Notes under the pieces: model-generated | Database searches by the model: none | What the model saw: the letters and a program-made list of their open reading frames with translations, nothing else | What the model was told of the DNA's origin: nothing | Translations under genes and position numbers: made by a program | Shown: in pieces, positions 33,703 through 41,684 of the stretch | Layout: each line of letters begins with the position of its first letter | How positions within the stretch are numbered: the first letter of the stretch is position 1 | NCBI GenBank assembly: GCA_026391805.1 | Contig: JAPLDJ010000016.1 | Coordinates: forward strand, 186,001 to 250,000 | Length of the DNA: 64,000 nucleotides | DNA from: Bacteroidota bacterium | Lineage (GTDB): Bacteria > Bacteroidota > Bacteroidia > Bacteroidales > FEN-979 | Direction of reading: 5' to 3'

Positions 33703-34002
33703 ATGAATGAGGTTGAACAAAATATCCGGTCAATCAGAGATCTGTGTCAGAATCACGGCGTGGATAAGCTTTACCTTTTTGGTTCGATACTGGGTAATAA
33801 TTATAACGAAAAAAGTGATATCGATTTTCTTGTCAGATTTAAGACAATTGAACTACTTAAATATGCCGACAATTATTTTGATTTCCAGTTTTCCCTGGAA
33901 GACTTATTGCACCGGCCTGTTGACTTTCTTGAAGAATCCTCAATAAAAAATCCATACTTTCTTGAGTCGCTGAATGAATCAAAAAAACTTATTTATGGAT
34001 AG
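33703..34002 (+). CDS. mntA: MntA-type minimal nucleotidyltransferase antitoxin
   Basis: 99 aa. The nucleotidyltransferase signature is present: LYLFGSILGNNYNEKSDIDFLV (GS...SDxD) with the third acidic residue in RPVDFLEE. In type VII toxin-antitoxin modules MntA adds AMP to the HEPN ribonuclease HepT and so inactivates it. The gene ends TTATGGATAG, the overlap in which the HepT start codon normally sits, and a HepT-like start (MDRELKS) follows but is lost after seven codons. The antitoxin is therefore an orphan here. Expression from a TATCTTTG box would be leaderless. It lies between two ~130-bp direct repeats. Confidence 0.85.
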   Translation: MNEVEQNIRSIRDLCQNHGVDKLYLFGSILGNNYNEKSDIDFLVRFKTIELLKYADNYFDFQFSLEDLLHRPVDFLEESSIKNPYFLESLNESKKLIYG

Positions 34003-34075
34003 GGAATTAAAAAGCAGAACGTCCTGCGCGTTTCGCGTAACGAATCACCTTGCATTTTCAAGTGAAAGAATGTGA
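33995..34075 (+). pseudogene. hepT: Truncated HepT toxin start
   Basis: The ATG overlaps the mntA stop codon (ATGGATAG). MDRELKS matches the usual HepT opening M-D-R-x-L/I-x-x; after that the frame runs into repeat DNA (TCCTGCGCGTTTCGCG...) and ends after 26 codons. The HEPN core with the RxxxxH ribonuclease site is missing, so no toxin can be made. Confidence 0.65.
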
Positions 34076-34165
34076 ATTACTGAGGTCGAAGGTCGGAAAA
34101 AATAATCTGTGACTAATCTGTGTAAATCCGTGGTGAATAATGAGGTCGGAAGCAGGAGGATGGAG

Positions 34166-34293
34166 GACTGATGTCCGATTCCGGACTTTACATTTCACAT
34201 TTCACATTTCAGACTTCGGACATCGGACTTGGCGTTTGAGACTTGCCACTCTCCAGCCCCTCCCCCAACCCCTCCCCTCCCGGGGCGGGGTGA
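34166..34293 (+). repeat. Direct repeat flanking mntA, right copy
   Basis: Near-identical to 33511-33645 with one 7-nt unit fewer. Its last 40 bp (CAGCCCCTCCCC...GGGGTGA) also appear at 31295-31334. Confidence 0.75.
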
Positions 34294-34297
34294 GAAA

Positions 34298-34550
34298 CCG
34301 TCACGCGTTACGAGCCTTCTCCTTAAGGGCTGAAAATAAAATTCCCCCCTTTGTTCATAACATATATTTCTTTCCTATATTTGATGTTGCTGTTAAGGAA
34401 GAGTTCGGTTACTGCTTAAAACGGGCTTTTATGACTACCCCATTGTTTTCACTTGTCTTTTCGTTCCAATATGGTAATCATGCCGTTTCGGGGTACTAAG
34501 TCCGGATTTTTAGAGTACGAACAACACTCAAATTAGGCTTATTTACACGG
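34298..34550 (+). repeat. Long leader repeat, copy 2 (ends at G|TTAGCG)
   Basis: Same order of conserved blocks as copy 1 (31751-32011), ending ...ACACG G|TTAGCGATAATG. After the shared G the downstream sequence is unrelated to copy 1, as expected if cassettes were exchanged at a G|TT junction. Confidence 0.65.
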
Positions 34551-34607
34551 TTAGCGATAATGCTATAAACTTTACACCCAAAGCCTTTGAATCATTAAAA
34601 TGATAAA

Positions 34608-35141
34608 ATGGAAAATACTTTTACAAAAGCGTTTGTGCTTAAAGTGCTTTTTGAAGCTGTTGTCATAGGGCTTTTTGTTTGGGGAATACAATTCTTCTTT
34701 GAAAATAAGTATAAGCCCATAACAGCATCCGAAGTTTTAAAAAGGGAAAACTTCTTGAATGCAAAGAAGAACGCATATTTCGAAGCCATCGATATAGCAA
34801 ATAAAGTAATGGCAAACTTAGATTATGGCAGTATAGATGCTAATACGGGAAATAAGATCGCTTCGGAATTTTTACATAAGCATCCACAAGACCTCAGCAG
34901 TTTTGAATTAGAAATAAACAGTGCATATAGCAAAATGATGATTTTTACCTCAGATACAAACATATTGACTTCATATTTCAGAATTTTTGTTACTCCACCT
35001 ACTGAAAAACATATCCCTATTATTGAAATGAGGAAGTTTATAGTAGCAATTAGAAAAGATTTAGGCAATACAGAAGAGTTGCCTATTGAATATAAAATGC
35101 TATACATAGTAATGCCTTCTCAACAGGACTCTCTACCATAG
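34608..35141 (+). CDS. Small single-pass membrane protein, unknown (possible cassette cargo)
   Basis: 177 aa. One N-terminal membrane helix (VLKVLFEAVVIGLFVWGIQFFF, residues ~11-32) and a soluble, mostly helical remainder with no motif I recognise; LNAKKNAYFEAIDIANKVMANLDY suggests a coiled or helical hairpin next to the membrane. Composition is A/T-rich. Upstream is GTTAGCGATAATG and 40 bp downstream an attC-like palindrome starts GCTAACAAGC, so it fits the pattern of a single cassette: boundary, gene, boundary, all in one direction. Confidence 0.7.
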   Translation: MENTFTKAFVLKVLFEAVVIGLFVWGIQFFFENKYKPITASEVLKRENFLNAKKNAYFEAIDIANKVMANLDYGSIDANTGNKIASEFLHKHPQDLSSFELEINSAYSKMMIFTSDTNILTSYFRIFVTPPTEKHIPIIEMRKFIVAIRKDLGNTEELPIEYKMLYIVMPSQQDSLP

Positions 35142-35180
35142 GTTATCATTACAAAAATGACTAAATAGTGACACTGTACC

Positions 35181-35270
35181 GCTAACAAGCATGTAAAACC
35201 AATGCTGCAAAGGATCTTCTGTGGTTAAGGGTTGTAACGACACCTGGTTTTACAGGCCAAGCGTTAACAC
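35181..35270 (+). other. attC-like 90-bp palindrome after the small membrane protein gene
   Basis: GCTAACAAGCATGTAAAACCA pairs with TGGTTTTACAGGCCAAGCGTTAAC. The order TAACAAGC (next to the gene) then AAGCGTTA (far end) matches the 271-407 site read in its gene's direction, which begins CCTAACAAGC and ends GGCGTTAT. The arms carry small offsets (unpaired bases), another attC trait. R' reads GTTAACA, imperfect against GTTRRRY. Confidence 0.55.
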
Positions 35271-35420
35271 CACCACTAAGTACAGCATGCTTCTATGCAA
35301 TCTAAAATATTCTATAACAATAATCCTATGTTTGTTTTGTACAGGAAACTAATTGAAATTTTTCATTTATTCACGAAACTGTAATAATATTCCCAAAGAA
35401 TTAAACTAAATATAATATTT
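35271..35420. other. AT-rich spacer before the WG-repeat gene
   Basis: Apart from the attC-like end no signal stands out. CTGTAATAATATTCCC and AACTAAATATAATATTT near the start are AT-rich, but no TAnnTTTG box was found. Confidence 0.4.
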
Positions 35421-37991
35421 ATGAAAAGGTGTTCTCTAATTATTTTATTTATAGAATTGTTTTTCAATATTATTATTGCTCAAAGCCTCATCAACCCTGA
35501 TAAAGCAAAATTTATAGTTGTTACAACAAATGATACGGTTCTTACAAAAGGAGTATATAAAATATTTTATAACAATGGCTGGGAGGTAATTGACTCGTCA
35601 GAAGAGGCCGTATATTATCGAATAATAAAAATAAATTCTTTGGGAATTCCTTATGACACCGTAAGGGATTATTATTATTCTGGTGATCTATTACAATGGA
35701 AAGGAGGATTATCTTCCGTAAAGGATTACTCTTATTCCAATGATTTACAATATAAAGGAAGATTAGTTTCTTCTAATAATAATATTACAGTAGTGCCTGA
35801 AGGTGTTTGTACCTGGTATAATGTTTATGGTGGAGTAACTGACCAGGGATTTTACATCAATGGGGCGCAAAGATATAAACTAGAAGGGAATTTTAATGAA
35901 GGATTAGTGAAAGCCATAATAGGTGATTGGGGTAATTATAGAGTAGGTTTTATTGATAGGAATGGCGTTGAAATTGTTCCTGTAAAATACGATAATGTAG
36001 AAGTTTTTTCTGAAGGTCTTGCACTTGTAAAATTAAATAATAAATATGGGTTCGTTGACAAAAATGGTAAGGAAGTTATTCCAATAATTTATGAAAATGC
36101 CTTATCATTTCATGATCAATTAGCTGCAGTGCGGCTTAATGATAAATGCGGGTATATCGACAAAAAAGGGGAGCTAATTATCGGATTTAATTTCCAACAT
36201 GGAAATTATTTTTATTCTGGACTTGCTTCCGTCATGAAAAATGATAAATGGGGATATATAAACAAATCTGGTGTAGAACTAACAGAATTTAATTATGATA
36301 GTTACTATCATGAATATGAAGGGTTTATCCAAGTTAAAATAGGCGAAAAGTGGGGTTTTATTGATTCGGAGGGAAAGGAAGTAATCCCAGTAAAATATGA
36401 AGATGCAGGTCCGTTTTATGACGGTCTATCAATTGTAGAATTGAATGGGAAATATGGGTGCATTAATAAAAAAGGTGAGACCGTTATACCGTTTAATTAT
36501 GATCAGATTGGTCATATGGTTTTACCTCCTCTTTTCGGATCATACAAATGGGATCGTGTCATTGATTATGAAGGTTTGTCTCTTGTAAAAATTGGATATA
36601 AATATGGTTATATTAATCGTGCGGGAGAAATTATTGTTTCAATTAATTATGATGATGCATATTCCTTTTCAAATGGCCTCGCTGCAGTAAAACTTAACGA
36701 TAAATGGGGTTTTATAAATACAAAGGGAGAAATAAGCATACCCATGAAGTATGATGATGCAGCACCCTTCAACAGTGGTCTTGCATGTGTAAAACTTAAT
36801 GAAAAATGGGGGTATATTGATAATAAAGGAGAAGTAAAAATTCCATTTATTTATGATAGTCATGGTAGTTTTTCAGAAAGTGGTATTGCTGAAATAAGCT
36901 TTAATTATCTTGATAATACCATAATAAAAACTGTTTATATCAATACTAAAGGAGAAACCATAGGTGTTCCCAAAGTTAAATTCCCTAAAGGGGAAATGGT
37001 GGCACAATTTAAAATCCTCGAAAGTGCACAAGAAAAAAAGTATTTTATAATGTATTATGATAAAAGCATGAATGCAATGGGATGGTGTTTCAATTCGGAT
37101 AAGGAAACTGCATTAGATAATGCTTTTAGTAATTGCAAATCCTATGGTGGAAGAAATAATGCTGAGTTAGTTATTAATGAAAATCGAGCTGACCTTTTTG
37201 GTGCCGTATGTGTGGCATCTAATGAATCTAATAATTATTATGTATGCGCCTTTAGTCATTATTCCACTGATGATGCCGAAAAAAGAGCAAAAGATGCAAT
37301 GCTAGATGAATATAATATATCTAATTCCATTATTCTGTCCTCGTGGATCCCAAATGAAAATATTTCTTCTGGTTATGCTTTTAAAAAAATTGTTATTAAA
37401 CCAAAACATATAGATAATTACCCATCTTCATCAAACACGTTTGATAAAGCATTAACTACAGCTACAAATGTTTTAAATGTCATTACTTCACAAAACGGTT
37501 CAGTTAACTCAACTCTTTCAGCGACAAACATGCCTTCGTCTTCAACCGGTTCCCGCTCAACCTGCATTTGCACATTAAAGCATTGCTTAACAACAGTCGA
37601 ATGTTATTGTGATGGCTCATCAACGCCTTGTGGTAATAGTACAATTTATGGCACTCTTGTAAATGAAACCAGGTGCTGTATTGGCAGAGGAGTTGCCGGA
37701 CAGGCAACGTATAAAGCAGGTACTGTTGTTGCTTGTGGCGAATATGCATGTAATGGCACTTTAGCGTATGATCAGACATTTATACCGGCAGGACCGGGGC
37801 CAAATACCTTCGTTGTCTTTAAGGGAGGTACGGTAATTTGTTTTATTGGTGAAGACTTCATGTACAATGGACGGGACAATGGACGCGTGAACAGCGGGGT
37901 TTTAGCACAAGGAGCGACCATTAATGGCAATTACTACGAAGCAGGGTCATTTTTTATGTATAACGAGTCTGTAATTTGCTTCCCTTACTAA
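35421..37991 (+). CDS. Secreted WG-repeat protein with DUF4189-like and Cys-rich end
   Basis: 856 aa, strongly A/T-rich in codon use. Signal peptide (residues 1-20). About nine WG (KWG) repeats at residues ~160-510, each with GL..VK.N.KWG(Y/F)I...G(E/K)...P..YD. Residues ~540-637 (YFIMYYDKSMNAMGWCFNSD ... AVCVASNESNNYYVCAFSHYSTDDAEKRAKDAML) resemble DUF4189, a small disulfide-bearing secreted domain. Then a Ser/Asn linker and a C-terminal Cys-rich stretch (STCICTLKHC, VECYCDGSSTPCG, CCIGRG) followed by repeats like GTVVACGEYACNGT and AGSFFMYNESVICF. Probably a surface binding protein. It starts 150 bp after the attC-like site, and its stop is followed directly by a broken nuclease gene. Confidence 0.85.
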   Translation: MKRCSLIILFIELFFNIIIAQSLINPDKAKFIVVTTNDTVLTKGVYKIFYNNGWEVIDSSEEAVYYRIIKINSLGIPYDTVRDYYYSGDLLQWKGGLSSVKDYSYSNDLQYKGRLVSSNNNITVVPEGVCTWYNVYGGVTDQGFYINGAQRYKLEGNFNEGLVKAIIGDWGNYRVGFIDRNGVEIVPVKYDNVEVFSEGLALVKLNNKYGFVDKNGKEVIPIIYENALSFHDQLAAVRLNDKCGYIDKKGELIIGFNFQHGNYFYSGLASVMKNDKWGYINKSGVELTEFNYDSYYHEYEGFIQVKIGEKWGFIDSEGKEVIPVKYEDAGPFYDGLSIVELNGKYGCINKKGETVIPFNYDQIGHMVLPPLFGSYKWDRVIDYEGLSLVKIGYKYGYINRAGEIIVSINYDDAYSFSNGLAAVKLNDKWGFINTKGEISIPMKYDDAAPFNSGLACVKLNEKWGYIDNKGEVKIPFIYDSHGSFSESGIAEISFNYLDNTIIKTVYINTKGETIGVPKVKFPKGEMVAQFKILESAQEKKYFIMYYDKSMNAMGWCFNSDKETALDNAFSNCKSYGGRNNAELVINENRADLFGAVCVASNESNNYYVCAFSHYSTDDAEKRAKDAMLDEYNISNSIILSSWIPNENISSGYAFKKIVIKPKHIDNYPSSSNTFDKALTTATNVLNVITSQNGSVNSTLSATNMPSSSTGSRSTCICTLKHCLTTVECYCDGSSTPCGNSTIYGTLVNETRCCIGRGVAGQATYKAGTVVACGEYACNGTLAYDQTFIPAGPGPNTFVVFKGGTVICFIGEDFMYNGRDNGRVNSGVLAQGATINGNYYEAGSFFMYNESVICFPY

Positions 37992-38001
37992 AGGTATAAA
38001 C

Positions 38002-38283
38002 AAAGGTGTCCCTAGTGAGGATAATTCTTTAAAGAAAAAGAGAATTTATAGTTTGTACCACAGTAAACATTCAATTGAACCCGGTGAAGAAAAGGATCCG
38101 ACATTTTATTTATACCGTAAAAAAGATCATCCATATCACATAGATTACTGTTTTGCTTCTGAAAAAATAATTGAACGCGGGGTTGATTTCTCAGTCGGTA
38201 ATGTTGATGAATGGATTGAATTCAGTGACCATACACCGATTTTTATTGATATCAAAAATAACGTGGAAAAACATCCTGCTTGA
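38002..38283 (+). pseudogene. 3' stump of an endonuclease/exonuclease/phosphatase family gene
   Basis: The frame KGVPSEDNSLKKKRIYSLYH ... GEEKDPTFYLYRKKDHPYHIDYCFAS ... WIEFSDHTPIFIDI is the C-terminal third of an EEP-family phosphodiesterase; SDHTPIFIDI carries the catalytic histidine and HIDYCF the conserved Asp. The N-terminal two thirds with the metal-binding Asn and Glu are absent: upstream is the end of the WG-repeat gene in another frame. The piece cannot be active. It marks the edge of the inserted DNA. Confidence 0.8.
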
Positions 38284-38377
38284 CAGTAACAAAATGACAT
38301 CATTTACAGGATATGTATTGTAAACCATGCAATGCAAGCGGCCTTCCGCGTCACCCATCACGCATCACGAAAAATGA

Positions 38378-39514
38378 TCAACTAACCTTTGAAGAATCCG
38401 CATAAACCACCCCTCTCTCCCTCAACCCCTTCAGCATATACTTCACGCATTCCGGCTTGCGGCCGATGTACTCGGGCACGGTGATGCCCTTGTGCGTGTA
38501 AATTCCATCGGCGATCATGCGCAGGGCGACGGTTGCCGTATAGCCGGTGGTGCGCGCCATGGAATGAACTCCCGAAACGGGATCGTACCGGTCAAACAGG
38601 TCCCAGGTATATTTTGTTCTTTTCTTTCCTTTGATGCCCTCCACCTCCACGCGCATAACGGTGATGTCAGCTTCACCTTCTTTCAGTTTCCATTTCGGGA
38701 AGAGCAGTTTTGCCGTCAGGTCGATCGGGCGGATTTTCTGCCTGCCCACCTCCACAAGGTCCTGGCGGAAGAAGCCGGTTTCGCGGAGCACCTTCATCTT
38801 CTCAATATGACCGGGATAACGGAGGGTTTTCTCCTTCATGTTCGGAGCCTTGATGGTGCGGATCAGGGAGCGCAGGCCGTCGGTATTGAAGGCTTCAAGG
38901 GTTCCGATGCCCGGGAAATTCATCAGTTCCGGGTCTGAAAGAGCAGGCCGGATAACCTCGACCCCGTTCTCGATGAACCGTGCAGGACGGGTGTATTCCT
39001 CAATCACATCGACAGGGGAGAAAACAGCCTTGTATTCCCAGGGCCATTCGCGAACTTCAGGCAATCCGCCTACGTAATAGACGACCTTCTCGGTTTTATC
39101 GAGCATGTGATCTGCATAACCGATCAGGATGTTGCACATGCCGGGCGCCACGCCGCAGTCCATGATGGCGGTCACGCCATTTTTCTTTGCCAGCGCATCG
39201 AGCTCAAAGGGATCTTCGATGAAGAAAGCGATGTCAACGACATTCTTCCCGGCTGAGATGATGGCTTTCAGTGTCTGGAATCCCATAAAGCCGGGAACGG
39301 CGTTGATGACCATGTCATAGCCGGCGACAAGTTTCTTAACATCCACCGGGTTGGAAAGATCTTTCTGCAGGATGTTTACGGGACCCTTTTTCGCCAGTTG
39401 CTGAAGCGCCTCTTTGCTGAAGTCAGCCACGGTAACTTTGAAACGCTTTTCTTTTGCAAGGTCGAGGGCCATAGGGCCGCCGACGAGGCCGGCGCCGAGA
39501 ATGATGATGTTCAT
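38378..39514 (-). CDS. Saccharopine dehydrogenase-family oxidoreductase
   Basis: 378 aa. Rossmann motif IILGAGLVGGPMALDLAK at the N-terminus, then MVINAVPGFMGFQTLKAIISAGKNVVDIAF and CGVAPGMCNILIGYAD, the saccharopine-dehydrogenase-like fold with its central substrate domain (about residues 125-330). Relatives include lysine dehydrogenase, carboxynorspermidine synthase and uncharacterised enzymes, so the substrate (lysine, saccharopine or another amino acid) is open. Cytoplasmic. Monocistronic and separated from the glycan locus by a 110-bp inverted repeat. Confidence 0.88.
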   Translation of the reverse strand: MNIIILGAGLVGGPMALDLAKEKRFKVTVADFSKEALQQLAKKGPVNILQKDLSNPVDVKKLVAGYDMVINAVPGFMGFQTLKAIISAGKNVVDIAFFIEDPFELDALAKKNGVTAIMDCGVAPGMCNILIGYADHMLDKTEKVVYYVGGLPEVREWPWEYKAVFSPVDVIEEYTRPARFIENGVEVIRPALSDPELMNFPGIGTLEAFNTDGLRSLIRTIKAPNMKEKTLRYPGHIEKMKVLRETGFFRQDLVEVGRQKIRPIDLTAKLLFPKWKLKEGEADITVMRVEVEGIKGKKRTKYTWDLFDRYDPVSGVHSMARTTGYTATVALRMIADGIYTHKGITVPEYIGRKPECVKYMLKGLRERGVVYADSSKVS

Positions 39515-39560
39515 AATGGTATTTTTAAGAAAATAAGATTAAGTGTTTGTGGTCTTTTTT

Positions 39561-39667
39561 TCTCGCAGAGTTACGCAGAGGTAATCGCAGAGTCACGCAG
39601 AGAAATTTATAATTTAACTTTTTACTCTGCGAAACTTAGCGTAAAACTTTGCGAAACTCTGCGTGAC
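39561..39667. repeat. Inverted repeat of CTCTGCG-type units
   Basis: TCTCGCAGAGTTACGCAGAGGTAATCGCAGAGTCACGCAGAG pairs with ACTCTGCGAAACTTAGCG...ACTCTGCGTGA. Lies between two minus-strand genes, upstream of the oxidoreductase and downstream of the GH16-like gene. Confidence 0.65.
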
Positions 39668-39704
39668 ATTTTTTTTCTTTTTTAGCAACCTCGTGCAGGT
39701 GGGG

Positions 39705-41678
39705 TTATTCAATCGTCACCTCGTAAACCTTCCCATCAAGATCATTCAGCGGGAAAGGAATGTTGGCCTGATCGTACGCCGACCCCACCCACCAGCGGGT
39801 GTTGTGGAATTCCTGCGAAATGATCAGCACCATCTGGTTGTTCGGGATGGAGGTGACCGAATTGTTCACATATCCTACCACGCGCAGCTTATCTTTCGAC
39901 GGACCGATCCGCCAGATGATCTCCGTCGGCCGCCAGTCGATCTGGAAATAATAATATTCAGAACCGAACAGCTCATCATCTTTTTCCGGCACCTTTTCCG
40001 TGATGGCGCGGTAGCCCTTGTCCCACCGGTAGGCCCAGAAGGTCTGATCACCGAAATCAACCGCACGGCAGCCGTCGCTGAACTCATCCGGTTCCCAGCA
40101 GGCCATGTCCCAGTTCGTGGTGCATACCTCCACATTCCCGTCATCGGCAACTACCTCTTCCGGGAAGGGAACATTCCAGTTTGCCATGCGGTGCTGGTTG
40201 TCAGTACCGAAGTTGTATGCGGGCGGGAAGAGGTACTGCGGACAGTAGGGAACGGTCTTCAGGATCTCGAAGTCAATCTCCGAATAGGCGACCGACGGAA
40301 CCCGCTTGTCGGCCTGTCCGCCGTAATAATTGGCCAGGTATCCTTCCTTGTTGCAGCTCCGGCGCAGGTTCCACTCTTCCTGTGCCTGGGTGATCAGCCA
40401 GATCGCATTGGTCAGCCCGTTCCAGAGGCCGTTCTTATTCAGAAGCTCGGTCAGCTTTGCCCTGACGGTCCATTTTCCATAGGTCAGCCCGTGGCGGGTA
40501 ATGATCCCGACATCCTGCTTTTCCCATTTTCCGAATTCGGTTCCGGGATTCTTAATATTGATCAGATGTTTTTCAGCATCGGAACTTACCGTTTGGCACG
40601 GGGCTTTTGTTGTCGAGGCGGTGACTGCGATCAACTCTTCCTTCCGCCAGAACTGTTTGTTCCAGTTATAATCCATCCGGGAATAATTTCCGCTGATCAC
40701 ATCGGAAATGACCGGGATGTTGTACCATTTGGTGGTGGGATCAATGTAATGGATGAACTGGGCGAAGGGAGCATTGCTGAATTGGGAATCGTCCTGCCCG
40801 CAGGTGGAGCAGAAGTATTTCCCGTCTTTCTCTTTTGTGAAGAACGACGGAGGAATATAGATCCCTGCCCCCGGATCGGGATCGGCGATCACCTTCAGCA
40901 TGACCGGTGATTTCAATACAACCGTATTCTCCATTGACCGTCCTTCGCCTTTGAGGAAGTAGAAGAACGGGTTGAGGAAGTCGCCATTTACGGGGTGACT
41001 GATATTGGTGATCCCATCAGGTAATTTATTGTTATTAATAGTATTTTCGGTGGTGACAACCAGCATAAAACTATAGTTGCCAACCCTTGGATTTCTTTTC
41101 CACCGGTCGTTCTTTCCGTTTGAATAATACCGCTGTTCGTTCCTTGGATTTCCCACGATCCTGAAGCTCCCGGTTACCGGATGAAACTGGTTGTCGGCAG
41201 CAACCTCAGCGGTTTCCATGAAGGTAATCCCGGTATCTTCCCAGCTCCCGTAAAAATTCTCACCGGCATAAAAGTTCTGGCGGGTGGAATCGATTTTATC
41301 AGCTTCCGGAAATTTGTAGCTCTCATTCTGGTAATAGATTTTATAGCGAAATTTAGCAGGAGCTGTCCCGGTATTCTTAATGAAAAACCCGAACTCAAAG
41401 GTTCCGCTGTGCACCTGGCGGAGGGTCGGGATGATAAAGCCGGAGGTAATGGCGCCCGTATAGTCTAGTTTAATGGATTTGCTGATGAGCAGATCGTTTG
41501 TCTGATTGCCCTCTGCATCATAATTCCAGTTGGTCAGCGGAATAAAATCGCGGACGATGAAATCTTCGGTTTTAATCTCTGCTTTCCGCTGTGACGAATT
41601 GCATGAAGCAAGGAACAGCAGAACACCGCTGATGAGGAGAAGCGTATTTTGAATATGTATGCCGTTCCTGTTGTTCAT
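39705..41678 (-). CDS. GH16-like lipoprotein of the glycan locus
   Basis: 657 aa. Signal peptide with lipobox LLFLASC (Cys about 26). The N-terminal half is beta-rich with no named domain. The C-terminal ~300 residues resemble a GH16-type jelly roll: YGKWTVRAKL, NGLWNGLTNAIWLITQ, then AYSEIDFEIL (the E-x-D-x-x-E-like active-site strand, about residue 466), and FQIDWRPTEIIWRIG late in the domain. GH16 enzymes cut beta-glucans, agars or related polymers. It is the last gene of a minus-strand three-gene run with a single-pass beta-sandwich protein (6 bp upstream) and a GT-C protein, suggesting it trims or binds the polymer the locus makes. Confidence 0.7.
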   Translation of the reverse strand: MNNRNGIHIQNTLLLISGVLLFLASCNSSQRKAEIKTEDFIVRDFIPLTNWNYDAEGNQTNDLLISKSIKLDYTGAITSGFIIPTLRQVHSGTFEFGFFIKNTGTAPAKFRYKIYYQNESYKFPEADKIDSTRQNFYAGENFYGSWEDTGITFMETAEVAADNQFHPVTGSFRIVGNPRNEQRYYSNGKNDRWKRNPRVGNYSFMLVVTTENTINNNKLPDGITNISHPVNGDFLNPFFYFLKGEGRSMENTVVLKSPVMLKVIADPDPGAGIYIPPSFFTKEKDGKYFCSTCGQDDSQFSNAPFAQFIHYIDPTTKWYNIPVISDVISGNYSRMDYNWNKQFWRKEELIAVTASTTKAPCQTVSSDAEKHLINIKNPGTEFGKWEKQDVGIITRHGLTYGKWTVRAKLTELLNKNGLWNGLTNAIWLITQAQEEWNLRRSCNKEGYLANYYGGQADKRVPSVAYSEIDFEILKTVPYCPQYLFPPAYNFGTDNQHRMANWNVPFPEEVVADDGNVEVCTTNWDMACWEPDEFSDGCRAVDFGDQTFWAYRWDKGYRAITEKVPEKDDELFGSEYYYFQIDWRPTEIIWRIGPSKDKLRVVGYVNNSVTSIPNNQMVLIISQEFHNTRWWVGSAYDQANIPFPLNDLDGKVYEVTIE

Positions 41679-41684
41679 TTCCGT

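Larger units (their letters stand above)
34076..34607. repeat. Gene-free 0.5 kb: direct repeat and second long leader repeat
   Basis: It contains the AATCTGTGACTAATCTGTGTAAATCC stretch also seen at 31421, the right copy of the mntA-flanking repeat (34166-34293) and copy 2 of the long leader repeat (34298-34550). It ends at the GTTAGCGATAATG boundary before the next gene. The 119-aa ORF here lies wholly in repeats. Confidence 0.7.

Noticed and set aside
33309-33710. 133-aa ORF in the nested inverted repeat
   Set aside because: Translation of palindromes and heptamer repeats with no protein-like composition.
34140-34499. 119-aa ORF upstream of the small membrane protein gene
   Set aside because: Covers only intergenic repeats also present elsewhere without an open frame.
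31277-38377. Prophage or insertion-sequence origin of the island
   Set aside because: No integrase, transposase, structural or packaging gene is visible in either strand of this stretch.
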